From: Juglans regia
Taxonomy: Eukaryota > Streptophyta > Magnoliopsida > Fagales > Juglandaceae
DNA length: 64,000 nt
Direction: 5' to 3'
Assembly (NCBI RefSeq): GCF_001411555.2
Contig: NC_049916.1
Span: 3,224,001 to 3,288,000 of the forward strand
Part shown: positions 46,617-58,330 of the stretch, piece by piece
Layout of the letters: the number at the start of each line of letters is the position of its first letter
How positions within the stretch are numbered: position 1 is the first letter of the stretch
Made by a program: the position numbers and the translations under genes
Notes under the pieces: model-generated
Told to the model about the DNA's origin: nothing
The model's input: only the letters and a program-made list of their open reading frames with translations
The model's database searches: none

Positions 46617-49511
46617 TTAATGCAACGTCTCATCTAATTTTTGCCTGTACAGAGCTAATCTCTGCAATAACATTCAAGTGCAAATAAGTATCAGTATTTT
46701 TCTCAGGTTAATTCTGGAGAATATAATTGAAGTGACCAAAAAAGAAAAACAAACAAATAAATAGCAGTTATCAGATGGTTTCATCCTTTTTGATGTTTTG
46801 GAGGATGTTACCCATAACACCTCAAGTTCTTGTCAGAGCACTCTCAAAGACTATCATCTTATTCCAGTCATTCACAGTCTCCCGAACTGATAATTGGGTT
46901 AATCCAACAGCTAGACTTTTGGCAATGGCTCATTTTGTTTTATGAAAATGATTTCCTGACACATACGTTTAGTCAGTTGTTTCATTTAAGCAGCAGGTAA
47001 AGTCTAGCAAGTAATTTTCTACACTTCAAACTGGCACCGATCTATTCTAGACTTAAAATTGTGGGTTTCTTTTTCTTGACTTTAAAGATGATCTAGTATG
47101 TGGTGTTATACCAGAGGATGTCCGAGTTACATGTTTATCGAATCACTAGAGAATTTCTTCTTTTCCTGTGTTTGTTTTCTAGCTAAATAGGGAAAGAAAA
47201 GAAGTGAGGATAATAGGTAAGCATGTTTCTCTCAGACTTACAAAAAGTTTCTTCAATAGGATAATAGGTGAGCATGCTTCACATTCTTTAAATTATAAGA
47301 AAATTTGCCCACGAAAGGGGAAGCCAGAGGACAGATATGGGAGATAACAGCAAACCTATGTCTGAAACAACAGTATCACAGCCTACGATCAAGGTTGAGA
47401 AACATATGAAAGAAGCTAAGGGTTATTGGTAATGGCTTTTCATGGATAGCTTCTGCAGGTTCGAATTTCCCGAAAAAAGAAAAAAAGACCCAAACCATGA
47501 CCCATTTCCCCCTTTCTTCTCAACAACTAAATGAAGTTTATTACTTTAAGATCATTACCACTCACCCAATCCTCAAGAATATGGAGCATAAGCTATACAT
47601 AAACTACATATGTTTCAATGCAAAACAGATCTTTAAAGAAAAAGAAGACAGAAGTTGCATACCCTAGTGTAAGCATAAACTCCTGCCTCGGTAGGTGCAA
47701 CGGGACTTCCCCTCCTTATGAATTTTCCCTCTTTGAAAATGTAAAGCATGGGAATTCCAGTTGATAGTTCTAAACTGATAACCTGCCAGGAAGGAAAAAA
47801 GAAAAGAGAGGGGAGAATATAATTTTGTTATATTGTTGTAATAATAGGGTCTGCAAAGATGATGGAAAGCCAAATGGTAGAACTGTATATATCACCTCTT
47901 GGGAAGTTAATTCGTCGAGATGCATAATGATGGACCTCAACGAATTCCCATGGGCAGCAATCATTACATTCTTTCCAGATAGAAGCTGGGGTTCAATCTG
48001 CAGCACAATAATGATATGTGATCACTTGAACCTATGATCCTTATCAGATTGAACTACATATGCAAGCACACAGTCATGCATACTTGATCTTTGAAATAAG
48101 CTACGGCTCTTTCTGCACACATTTCCAAACTCTCGCCATTAGGAGGAGGAATATCGTAACTCCGACGCCATTCATGAACTTTTTCCTTCCCATATCTATC
48201 AGCCGTCTCCTGCTTGTTGAGACCCTGTAATTCTCCATACCTGAAAGGAAGAAACAACTTATAGATGCAGAAAAGTCTAAAACAGAATAAAATGAAAGGA
48301 AAGTAATCATTGAAGCAGAGGCAGAATAATTACATTCTTTCATTCAGTTGCCAAGCTGCTATCACGGGAATGGATTGCTTTTTAGTGTCTTCACTGAAAA
48401 CCTCACTCCAAGCCCTTGCCTGCTCACTCTCATTATGAATAATAATTGGCACCTGCAGCAGGCTGACAGTTAACGGGCTGACGTATAAAAAGAGATTAGG
48501 CACAGAAACTCTATGTCATCAAGAGGAACATATTTCCCAACCTGAACGAACTGAAGCAACAGAATTCAGCTTGGTAATGCTTCTTTTTTTTTTTCAGGAA
48601 GAGGGTGCATGTGCCTAGAAACAGATTAAAAACTAACTCATCCTACAATTTACTGGCTGGATGACCAGTAATCAATCAAAGGTCCACTCAATTGTATGTG
48701 GAATCAGGTGCCAAGTATCGCTAGCTTATATGTAATTCACTTCCAAGTTGTGATACTCATAAATGAAATTGTTGTCTTTATGGTTTGCGCATCTAAAAGC
48801 TATTTTCCAAAGTTACCTTCCTACGACGGTGCTGGGTCATAGCAAGCATGGCAGTCATCTGTGCACGGATCAGTGCAGATGTATAGATCATGTCGACAGG
48901 TATATTGCTGATTCTTTTGCCAGCTTCAATTGCCTCTTCCACACCCTTCTTAGTTAGTGGCACATCAACACAACCCGTGAACAAGTTTTTTTCATTCCAT
49001 AATGACTCTCCATGCCGGATCAGAATCAAAGCAACTTCATCTGAATGAAAAACCAGAACAGAAGTAAGAAAATTCCATAAAAAGGGACTACTTCTGGATC
49101 CAAGTTGTGGGGAACAGTCTAAATGAAAATTATTTAGTGCGCGACTTAAGGGGATTGAGATGATAATCACCTAATCAAGCGAGAACAATCTTTGATTCTT
49201 GACTACATTTTCTGATTATCATTAAAACTCATAAGAAGCTTACTTGATTTCTTCTGAGAGTTACTGGTGTTGCTCTGTAGGGGGGTTGAAACTGGTTCAA
49301 ACACTGAAGTTTGAGATGCTGAGGCTTGAACACGATCAAAGTTCCTATGGTCAGAGCAAATATATCCTCTTCTTGAAGGGCCAATTTTGATCTTGAGACC
49401 CCTTGAAATGAATCTCAGTGAATTGTCCCCAACCTCATGATGAAGACTAGAGCTGGTAAGATATCCATAGGACTGAGTCCCAATATTGGGGTGAGATACT
49501 AAAGCAGCCAT
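46617..49511 (-). CDS. 2,3-bisphosphoglycerate-dependent phosphoglycerate mutase, plastid type
   Basis: Predicted 344 residues. Exons in transcript order: 49511-49244, 49040-48817, 48452-48334, 48240-48084, 47997-47896, 47782-47663, 46661-46617; all GT-AG and in frame. It interconverts 3- and 2-phosphoglycerate in glycolysis. Residues 1-89 (starting MAALVSHPN) are Ser-rich and poor in acidic residues, fitting a chloroplast transit peptide. The mutase domain begins [19 protein letters not shown], with the phospho-accepting His at about 99; the second conserved His is in [10 protein letters not shown] at about 272, and [18 protein letters not shown] is the substrate-loop signature. It matches the plant dPGM-like group (Arabidopsis At1g22170 type, about 330 residues). 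The first ATG lies one base after a strong leader acceptor TTGTTTTCAG, which fixes the start. Plastid targeting is inferred. Confidence 0.93.
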
Positions 49512-49512
49512 T

Positions 49513-50142
49513 CTGAAAACAAAATATCCCAAGAAACGATGTAAGTATACAGATTTTATGAATGGGTTCCTTCCATTTCGGAACATAACAAACCACAAGG
49601 TTGGCAGCACATACTTCAGAAAAATACAAAAGGAATGGAATCATGTAGAAATATTTTTAAAGCTCAAGGCACAAAAGAGTATTGTAACCAAAAAAAAAGA
49701 GGAAAAGAGGAAAAGGAGAAATGGCGAAAAGGAAGTAAAAGGAAAATTTTAAAAGCAGTGCTGCTGAGCATGCTCCTAAGGCTTATATCCATGACACCGG
49801 TAAGATAGATATTACCAGAAATATATATATGTAAACAGATCTTAATCAAAAGATTCTGGATAACAACAAAATTAAGGGTGGGAACAAGCAAATCCAACGC
49901 TCTCAAGCTTGAATCAGCGATATACACACACGGGTTTTTCCAAGAAATCATTAATCAAAGAAGACCGAGCATCAAACACGAAACATTTCCCCATACAACG
50001 ACATCATAGGTCAAAATCACAAACACAAATAACACACCCCCCAAAAGTGTGGAACGAACAACACGACCCAGAAACCAAAATGCCAAGAAGAAAGAAAAGC
50101 AATATGAAACCCACACAGTTTGATGGTAAATAAAATGGGTAC
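49513..50142 (-). other. 5'UTR intron of the phosphoglycerate mutase gene
   Basis: On the minus strand the acceptor TTTTGTTTTCAG ends at 49513, directly before A-ATG. A plausible donor is CTCTG|GTACCC at 50142-50141. Leader exon about 50143-50295. The gap between shows no coding features. Confidence 0.5.
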
Positions 50143-50320
50143 CAGAGTATGGCCTTGTTATATAGGAACAAGCGAAGTAACCGAGGCAGAGATAAGTGGA
50201 GATAAGTGCAAATAAGCTGGAAGGGAAGAGTTTTCTAGGAGAAACTCAGGCGGAGAAGACGACGATGGCGAAGTTACACATCCGTCTCAACAAAAATATT
50301 GAGAGGGACAGACAGTTAAC

Positions 50321-50330
50321 CATATATAAA
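50321..50330 (-). promoter_or_regulatory. Probable TATA box of the phosphoglycerate mutase gene
   Basis: TTTATATATG on the minus strand, about 30 bases before a likely start near 50295. A short upstream ORF of 11 codons (MCNFAIVVFSA) would lie at the beginning of the leader. Confidence 0.5.
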
Positions 50331-50339
50331 CAGCTGTAC

Positions 50340-51383
50340 ATACAATATCTGTGCGCATGTAGATGTCAAAGAGATTTAGTTCTTTGTTGTCTTCAGATGC
50401 GCTTAATAGGAGGAACAGCACGATGACAAGTAAGCTTTTTCATCTCCAGTTGGCACTTCTAAGTTCTCTTTGCAACAGATAACCGACAGATTCTCATGGA
50501 GTTTTTATTTCCATTTTTATTGGCACCTGATCTTGTCAGACTTTCGGTAAGGAATTTCTACAATATTTTTCCCGTTTCGAATAATCGCAAAAGTGTGAAG
50601 AATGATTTATATTTATTATATGTGACACGACTTGTTAATTTAATACGAAACGATAATATCAAGTTTGTATTTAGTTTTAACGGGTTTGGATCAAAATAGA
50701 TTGATCCGTTAAGACACGATTACTTAACGAGTCAACCTGTTATAACCCGTTATGATTCGTTAAGAAAGTTAAAGTTATAATAATATCTTTATACCTAAAA
50801 GTAAAATTATTGAAATATTAATTTTGATATTTTTATTGTTTGGATTGTAATTTTGGACTTGTAGTTAGTTTTATATTTTTTTATAGATATTGTGATTTGA
50901 ACATTCATATAAAATTATGCTAAACTTTATCAGGTTAAATGTGTTAATTTCGAGTCTGTTCAACACATTTACATAAACGGATTGAAACGGGTTGAGTCGG
51001 ATCGGGTTAACCTAACGGGTCAAAATGGATTAACACGACACGATCTATTATGTTAATGGGTTGTATTTGAGCTGAACTATATAATATAATATACATACCT
51101 TGACACGACCTGTTAATACTATTTAACACCCCTATTTACGCCACTCTTTGTATTATTTTTTGTTGCGTCTTATTTTTTCTGCTATATACGGTAGTTCTTT
51201 CAATGCCTATCATTATTTTGTTTAGAAGTGATGAGCTTTGTGCAAAAAGGAAAATGGAAATATATACCCCTTCTAGAGAATATATTATGCTGATCTATCT
51301 TAAAAATGGTAAGGTAAAAAAGAAAAAAAAAGTAATACAATCATGAAAAGATTTTACAAAAATTAAACTCACATATTGATATA
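50340..51383. other. Intergenic, with a probable degenerate transposon (GGGTTRACCCGTTAA-type)
   Basis: No gene. From about 50615 to 51125 the sequence is full of short words such as AACGGGT, GACACGA and CCTGTTAA, with GTGACACGACTTGTTAA on the left and TTGACACGACCTGTTAA on the right, ending ATTTAACACCCC. This resembles non-autonomous plant hAT-like elements with such subterminal repeats. I could not find matched ends or a target duplication. Confidence 0.45.
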
Positions 51384-52583
51384 GTTTCATATAGGCCTGT
51401 GCATAAAGGGCATTGGGCTCGATTCGTCCGAAATATCCGACTCGCCCAACCCGTCAAAGACGGATTCATCAGGTAAAAAATTAATACCGAGTTTAAATAG
51501 TAGCCAGTCTGTCGAACGCGTGAAATCGATAATTTCCTCTTGCGTCTCTTCTCCCATTGTAGAAACCCTAGCCGTTCTCCGTCACCCTTCGCCATCTCTG
51601 TCGCAATCCACCATCGCCGAAAATACCTCTGTTGTTGCTCCCCTGGCTTCCGATTCCACTCCACTGACGAAGAAATCGTCCGTTACTGCCAAGCGCAAAG
51701 TCTCTTCTAGTCCTTTCCGCTTCGACCCTATCTCCGTCGTCGACATCTACAAATCTGAGCCCTGGAATTTTCCAAGTAACTCCTCTTTCTTTCTCTCGCT
51801 TTATGTATTGCTTTTATTTTTTTTCATTGTTTTGTTTATTTTGGATTGGTATTTCTTCAGTGCACTGAACATATAGCCAAGCATACAGATGTTATGAGTT
51901 GCTTTTTCTTTTATGTGGGTTTTGATGTGGATGTTTAAATTTGTAATACAAATCCAACCCCAAAATTTTGTTACTGCTTTAAGTTTTGCATTACGAAACC
52001 CATCTTTTGTGGTTTATTTATATTGATGTCTAAAGGGAAAAGTACATTTTAAACCCCAAACTATATATAATCTTGTTTATATAAAAAAGGAACTACGAAC
52101 TTTTTGATAATTTGTACCCTCAGTTTAGATTTGAGTGTGAAGATTGTTTTAGGTCATGCCCTATTCTTCATTGATCTTGGTGAAATCCAAACCAATGGTG
52201 CAAATGGCACAAAAGTGAGAGTTTAGGTTACAAATTGGGAAAAATGATGGTAGCTAAAGCTAAACCATTTAATCTAGGAATGATTGCTAACATTCTAAGA
52301 ACCATTGAAACATGAAAAATTTCATACCGAGAACCAAAAGTTTTGGTTGTTAATTTTCTGTTTGTTGAATAGATGAAAACTTTGCCAATTGACACTTGTA
52401 TAAGTGAAACAAGATAAACATAGTAAGATTTCTAGAATGGCTAGAGTCAAATCGGATCAAAATTTCCTAAGATTTATAGATTAAACACTTATTTTTCATT
52501 TGTTTCTTTTTAGCATTTAGAAAAAATTGAATTTCCATTATTGAAAACAGTATGGTATTCTTATTTTCTCATGCATTTATTAT

Positions 52584-52970
52584 TTGTCAGTACATACCAT
52601 AGATTCATTCAGAAGTGACACTCCTACAAATTTAAGAGACGATGAGATTACTACTCCTTTAACTTCAAATATTAACTTGTTTACTAATAGTAATACCATC
52701 CTCCCTCCCAAAAGGAAGGCAAGTAAGGACCCATCAGCGGTGTGGAAACACTTCACAAAAATAGATAGATGTTCATTAAGTGATCCAAAAGCGGGGTGTA
52801 ATTATTGCCACAAGACTTACACTTGTCACCCCTAGAAACATGGTACATCAAGTATGCTGCATCATGTTGGTGTTTGTAGGAAAAATCCTAATAGAATTAG
52901 ACTCGTGGATCAACAAACTACACATAAGTTTGATCCAGAAGATGTACGAATGATAATTGCAGAGATGATC
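52584..52970 (+). pseudogene. hAT transposase BED zinc-finger fragment
   Basis: Reads KRKASKDPSAVWKHFTKID, CNYCHKTYTCHP, an in-frame TAG at the position normally occupied by a Lys codon, then KHGTSSMLHHVGVCRKNPN. The C-x2-C and H...C spacing fits a BED DNA-binding finger of plant hAT transposases. It runs on to VRMIIAEMI and then is cut off. Confidence 0.85.
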
Positions 52971-53089
52971 CTAGTATGATTGATTCTGATTCTCAACAAA
53001 ATTTTTGAGTTGAGTATGAACAAGAAATTATTGAATGTAATTTGAGAAATAAATCAAAGAATGATCAATACTTGGAATATGGTTGTGAG

Positions 53090-53360
53090 GCATGAGTTTC
53101 AAATTTTGATATTTTGGATTGATGGAAGATCAATGAAATAAAATATCCTATTTTGGCAAGAGCTACACGGGATGTGATGGTCATTCCTGTTTCTACTGTT
53201 TCTTTTGAGTCAGCCTTTAGTGCAAGGGGTCGTGTGCTTGACCCGTTTCGTTGTTCATTTTTTTCAAGAACAGTTGAGGCACTCATTTGTACTCATAATT
53301 AGTTAAAAGATCAAATACCTATTGATCTTCGTGCATCCTTGGACAATATTGTAAGTTTTG
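53090..53360 (+). pseudogene. hAT C-terminal dimerisation domain fragment
   Basis: Reads SNFDILD, then after stops KINEIKYPILARATRDVMV, IPVSTVSFESAFSARGR, VLDPFRCSFFSRTVEALICT. This is the hallmark hATC sequence of plant transposases (usual form FDILxWWKxNxxKYPxLxxxARDIL). In-frame stops make it a pseudogene. Confidence 0.88.
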
Positions 53361-53973
53361 AGGCAGAATTGGGTAATGAACATATTTCTTACTTACATAT
53401 TTATTAAACTTTTTCATAATATTTATTTTTATGTCATTTAATAATCTTTTTTTTTTCAGAGTTTGATCCCAAATCAAACTTTATTTATGTTGATGAAGAG
53501 TGACTCAAGACTTATGGTCTGTACATTCTATATTTGTTGTTAAAGATTCCTGTTTGAGGACTGTTTGTTGACACTAAAAAGCCATGTGGTGTTCCTTTGA
53601 TAGTTTCTAATATTTCTAACAATAATTAATGAATTTCTTATGTTATGGATGTTTATTGTTCAGTTATTTGGGACCTATTTGTGTTAAATTATGAAGTTTT
53701 GTGAGTTTGAGTATGTCACTTTTTTGGGTTGATGTTAGATGTGTACTCCTTTATGCAGCAAAAAGAAAAAAATAGTTTCTGCACAAAGCCTTAAAAATAT
53801 AAAAAATGGCAGTGAGAAAGAAAGATAAAAAAAAATGTGAGTAAAGGCAGGTATATATAAAAAATAAAAAATCGATAATTTTTACTTGACCCGAACCTGG
53901 TCATGGTTGCTGGCCAAGTTGGGTCGGGCCAAAAAAGTGCTTAGACAGGCCAATGTGCGGACCTAGTTTCATA

Positions 53974-55491
53974 TAATAATACACGTATCATATCAAATCA
54001 TATCAATTTATAAATTTATTTTTATAAGATGTTTTTTGACCGCTAGGCCAAATTAGCCTTTTCATTTCTTTAAAAAAAAAATTTTTATTCATATTTTTTT
54101 ATCATTTTAAAACATTTTTAAAAAATATAAAAAAAATAATCAATACATTAATAGTCAATTCTTTAATTATTAAGTAAAGAAAAAAAATTAAAAAATAAAA
54201 TAAAATAAATGAAGTGTCAAAATGAGTGGACAAAGTAGTAATTTTCTTAAAAATAATACCCTAACAAATAAACTAGATATCTCAAGAGTATGCAATAAAC
54301 GCCCAGCCACCTAACTCGACCATCAAGCCCAATTTAGACAGTCTAATTTTAAGCTGAGTCTAACATCCAAACATTAAATTCTTAAATCAATAAATTTATC
54401 TTAACTCAAAAACTTTTTACACGTAGAACCCACAATTTTTTTTAACTTCTCATAAATATATCTAAACTTATCTTAACATTTACACACATATAAATTTATC
54501 TTAAGTGAGTTTCAGAAAACTCACTTTAATATCTCAACTCATTACTATTTATATAAAACTCAATTCATGACTCTATCGGATCTTTAATTTGTCAGCTCAG
54601 GTTTTGACACAACAAGGGCTTTTGTCACAAAGTCTAAATTCGAACATGCCCTCCTAAGAGCATTTTCAATAGAATAACTAAATGTAAAATAAATATACTT
54701 TTTAGCTATTAAGACAACAAAACCGTCCACATTGGATTAGGCAAAGGGTAACTACAGTAACTTTTAGCTACAATAATTCTAAAATTAAAACCAAATTTGA
54801 TACCAAATTTTTATTTTATTATTTCTTTTATAACTCTTCCTCTTGCTGATACCTCCATTTGCCTTTGCTTTTGGGCTTGCTTTAATTCTTTTTTACTTTT
54901 GTGTTTATTTTAGTTTATTATTGCTTTTGTGTGTGCACGCTATCCTGCACCCATATTTTGATGAACTATGTAATACATGTCCATTAACCAATTAAATAAA
55001 TTAGAATATGACTATTAATTAACATATAATCATATAATAAGTAGAATGATAAAATTAAATAAATTAATATTATTTTATTACTATATAATAAATAAATAAA
55101 TAATTTAATGTAGAGATTTGATGTGAATATAATATCTTAAGTCAAATTCATCTCATATTATTTTATTGTTATATAATGAAAAAAATAAATAATTTAATGT
55201 GAAAATTTAATATGAATAAAATAGTCAAAGTCAAATTCATCATTTATGAGTGATTTAAATTTAAAGATGAGTTGAGATGGTTTGTGAATAGTAGAATAAA
55301 AGTTGAATTATTTATTATATTTTATGTAAAAATTTAGAAAAGTTGTTTTGAAATTTGAAAAAATTGAATTATTTATTATATTTTGTGTGAAAATTTGAGA
55401 AAATTATAATAATAAAATGAGATGAGTTGAGGTGGGTTAAGATAGGTTATGAATACAAACGAAATGAAATGAAAATTCGAGAGTGCTCTAA
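53974..55491. other. AT-rich intergenic DNA with MITE debris
   Basis: No gene. A MITE-like stretch lies at about 54035-54250 (starting TTTTTTGACCGCTAGGCC, with an ATTAAGTAAAGAAAAAAAATT core) and GAGATGAG-type debris at about 55245-55465. A CATTTTCAATAGAATAACTA segment at 54660 resembles the start of the GAGCA-type MITE but has no right end. Confidence 0.45.
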
Positions 55492-55710
55492 GGGCAGATT
55501 TGAGGGATGAGATGAAAATTTTATATTTTATTTTAGTGTTTAAAATATTACGTTTTAGTATTATTATTATTTTAAGATTTAAAAAAGTTGAATTAGAATT
55601 TGAAAAAATTGAATTGTTTATTATATTTTATATATAAATTTAAAAAATTTGTAATAATAAGATGAGATAAGATGAAAATTTTGTCTCTCATCCAACTTCC
55701 AAACCTGTCC
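55492..55710. mobile_element. MITE, PIF/Harbinger-like, TAA target duplication
   Basis: 219 bases with inverted ends GGGCAGATTTG and (minus strand, right end) GGACAGGTTTGG, flanked by TAA on both sides (55489-55491, 55711-55713). Same family core as the elements at 45.9, 62.5 and 63.5 kb. Confidence 0.72.
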
Positions 55711-55713
55711 TAA

Positions 55714-56782
55714 CTGTCGGCTTCCCATCGGTCCTTTACGCCTTCCTTGCGTGGAAGAACCGGTTTCTCTTTTTGTGCTGGTTTCTTAAAGGAATATGCT
55801 CTGATGTTCTTCTTTATGCTCTTGAGGAAACAGCTGTGTTCGATCTGTTTCTAGGCTGCAACCTTGTCTTTTTCCTCTTCACATTTTTCTCCCAATTTAT
55901 GATGTATTCCATAAAATCTTTCAATTCTTTCATAATGCATGTATATGTTATTTTCAAAGGAAGACAATAAGTATTATTTCACCAAGAAACCATACATCTA
56001 TCTAAATGAATTTCAACAAATCTCACAAAGATTTTATAAAAATAAATTCACAAATTAATATGATTTTATCTAATACATTAAATTTTCTTTACAATAACAT
56101 AAATTCCAACCAGTCACACAAAGATTTTGTAAAAATAAACTCACAACTTAATATAGATTCATATGATACGTTATATTTTCTTTATAATAAAAAAAATTTT
56201 ACAATCTAATGTATCATATTAAATTCCGTCAATTTGTGATAATTTATTTTTGTAAAACTCATTTTTGACTAAAGCATTTTTTCTCCGAGGAAAGATATGT
56301 TGGTCCTTCACAACATATTAAAATTTGTGTCCTTCATTCTAATACTCTAGAAATATCTCCGGACATTATCTATAGTTAAGTTTAAGATAAGTCTACCGGT
56401 AAAGATAAATACAGAATAAAATACACTCAGAAAGAGAAAGTATATATGAGACGAAAAAGAAAAGAGCATCGAAGCTGCCCTTAATAGTTAATTGTCAAGC
56501 TCAGGCCCAAGCAGATTCAGGTGGGCTTTAGAGTGTTCAACAAGACAACTAAAAACTTTATTAAAAAACCTCTCTTATTTGAGATGAAAAAAAAAAAAAA
56601 AACAATTAAAATCAGCTTGGTTGAAAACAAGTATCGTGGTTGATTGAAAGGAAAAAAAAAACATATATGGGTGATATAAAAAGAAGAGAGGTGAGACTAT
56701 CGTAATGGATGCAAATTGCCAAATAATAATTATAATAATAATAATAATAAATAGTGTAATAAAGGTTACTTTATATTTGTTA
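55714..56782. other. Intergenic, no gene recognised
   Basis: AT-rich. Two similar segments lie at about 56010-56060 and 56105-56160, sharing TCACAAAGATTTT and TAAAAATAAA(T/C)TCACAA, a short tandem-like repeat. A poly-A run and (AAT)n occur near 56600-56750. Confidence 0.45.
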
Positions 56783-57289
56783 GAGCACTGATATCGATCT
56801 CTTTAAAATTGAGAAATATTCAAAATTTAAATGATTCGTAGTTTAAAACGTTGCATTGGAGTTAGTGAACAATCAAAACTCCAACTTTGAGTTACAGTGC
56901 ATTTACTTTCATCTCCATATGTGGAGAGATACTGTTCATAGTCTATTCCCATTATTTTATTACAAAATAACTTCCTCAAACTTTTAGATTAATGCCACCA
57001 CGGTTTAAGTATTAATCAGGATTAATTAGGTTGAGAAAAAAAATTAGTTGAGAAACAATAATTTAAGTATCAAATTAAATTATTAATTAACATATGGTTG
57101 GTGTAATTGTAAAATATGAAAAAAAATTAAAAATATTATTATTAAAAAAATAATATTATATTATTATTTTGACTAATCTAATAACTAATTTAATGTGGGG
57201 TTATGGCTAGAGATGTTTTGAATTTATAAAAAATATATACTTTTTATCGAATTTTAGAGATGATTTTGATGAAGCCAATACAAATGCTC
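56783..57289. mobile_element. MITE with GAGCA-type inverted ends, TTA target duplication
   Basis: 507 bases. Left end GAGCACTGATATCGATCTC, right end on the minus strand GAGCATTTGTATTGGCTTC, with TTA on both sides (56780-56782, 57290-57292). Non-coding, AT-rich centre. The end sequence is of the common plant type GAGCATTCACATTGG. Confidence 0.7.
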
Positions 57290-58330
57290 TTAATTTTCAT
57301 TTTGGGGCCTTAATATTCTTTTTCCTTTGGAGGCCTTCTCAAAGGGGCTTCTCAAGTGCTGGTCTTGATTGCCTACCTCTTTGAGGCAGCAACCACACCA
57401 CAGTAACGAGAGGCATCCCCACCCAAAGATACATTTGTTTTCTTTTCTTTTTGTTTATGCGACAGAGAATTTAAGAATCAAAAGATTTGTAGAGATTAGA
57501 GCTTGATCACAAGAATAATAATACTATATACCACGTTATTATCTCACTTTCATCGGAATTTATAAACATGACACTTTCCATTGTGTAAGGATCGGTATAA
57601 GAATGTGAGATATATGTTTAGTTAGCATCAGTTATTTAAAAAATAACTTTGACGAAAAGTGGCTTCATACATTCGTGCTTGAATTTGATCTTTGTGTATA
57701 GCATAAGAAACATGATGTTTGTTTTAAGAGTTCATTTTACATCTATATTTCTCAAAATGTGATGTCTGAGAATTTAAATTTTTACAAATGCGAATGCATT
57801 TAGATATGATAAAGAATTTGATAGGATTTATTTCTAAGTATCTTTGTAATATTAAAATAATAACCATAACAAGACTTTCACGTAGTCTAATATGACTAAC
57901 AATATCCAGTTCAAAAAAAAAAAAAACAAATAGTATCATCAAAGGGTTAGAAATAGTGGTTGTGAATTTTTTTATTTTTTATTTTTTATTTTTGTTGGCT
58001 TAGGGATAGATTTTATTTAAAATTCTTAATTTGGGGATTGGGAACAACTAGAGAGAGAGAGAGACCAGGGTTTTATAGCAATTTTCAAGCTAGAACAATG
58101 GTACCACGTTATCACAAACTTAAAGAACATGAATTTTCAGAAGCAATTAGCAACAAAGCACAACACTTCATAAAGCTAAAGAAACCGAGCTTAATTTAAG
58201 TGTAGTAGGGTCCAATCAACAAAGACAATGAACTCACACTAGGTATCGTGAAAGCAATCCATCAAGATACAAGTAAATACATACTAGAACAAACATGGTA
58301 AAATGACTAGACTGAGGAACTTGAAAAGAC
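57290..58330. other. Intergenic, no gene recognised
   Basis: AT-rich. The last few hundred bases are presumably the 3'UTR of the minus-strand Ole e 1-like gene; a (GA)n run lies at about 58050-58062. Confidence 0.45.

Larger units (their letters stand above)
51392..53965 (+). mobile_element. hAT transposon, internally deleted, with 8-bp target duplication
   Basis: A 2574-base element with ends TAGGCCTGTGCA and, read on the minus strand at the right, TAGGTCCGCACA. The 8-base duplication GTTTCATA flanks both sides (51384-51391, 53966-53973). Subterminal regions carry GGGTCGGGCC/CCCAACCCG-type motifs. It encodes on the plus strand a BED zinc finger (52584-52970) and the hAT dimerisation domain (about 53090-53360), but the RNase H-like catalytic core that should lie between is missing. 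A separate exon-like segment at 51520-51770 may be captured host sequence. Non-autonomous. Confidence 0.9.

Noticed and set aside
47440..47475. Possible tRNA because of GCAGGTTCGAATTTCCCG
   Set aside because: The T-loop-like motif is there but no acceptor or anticodon stem can be drawn from the upstream sequence.
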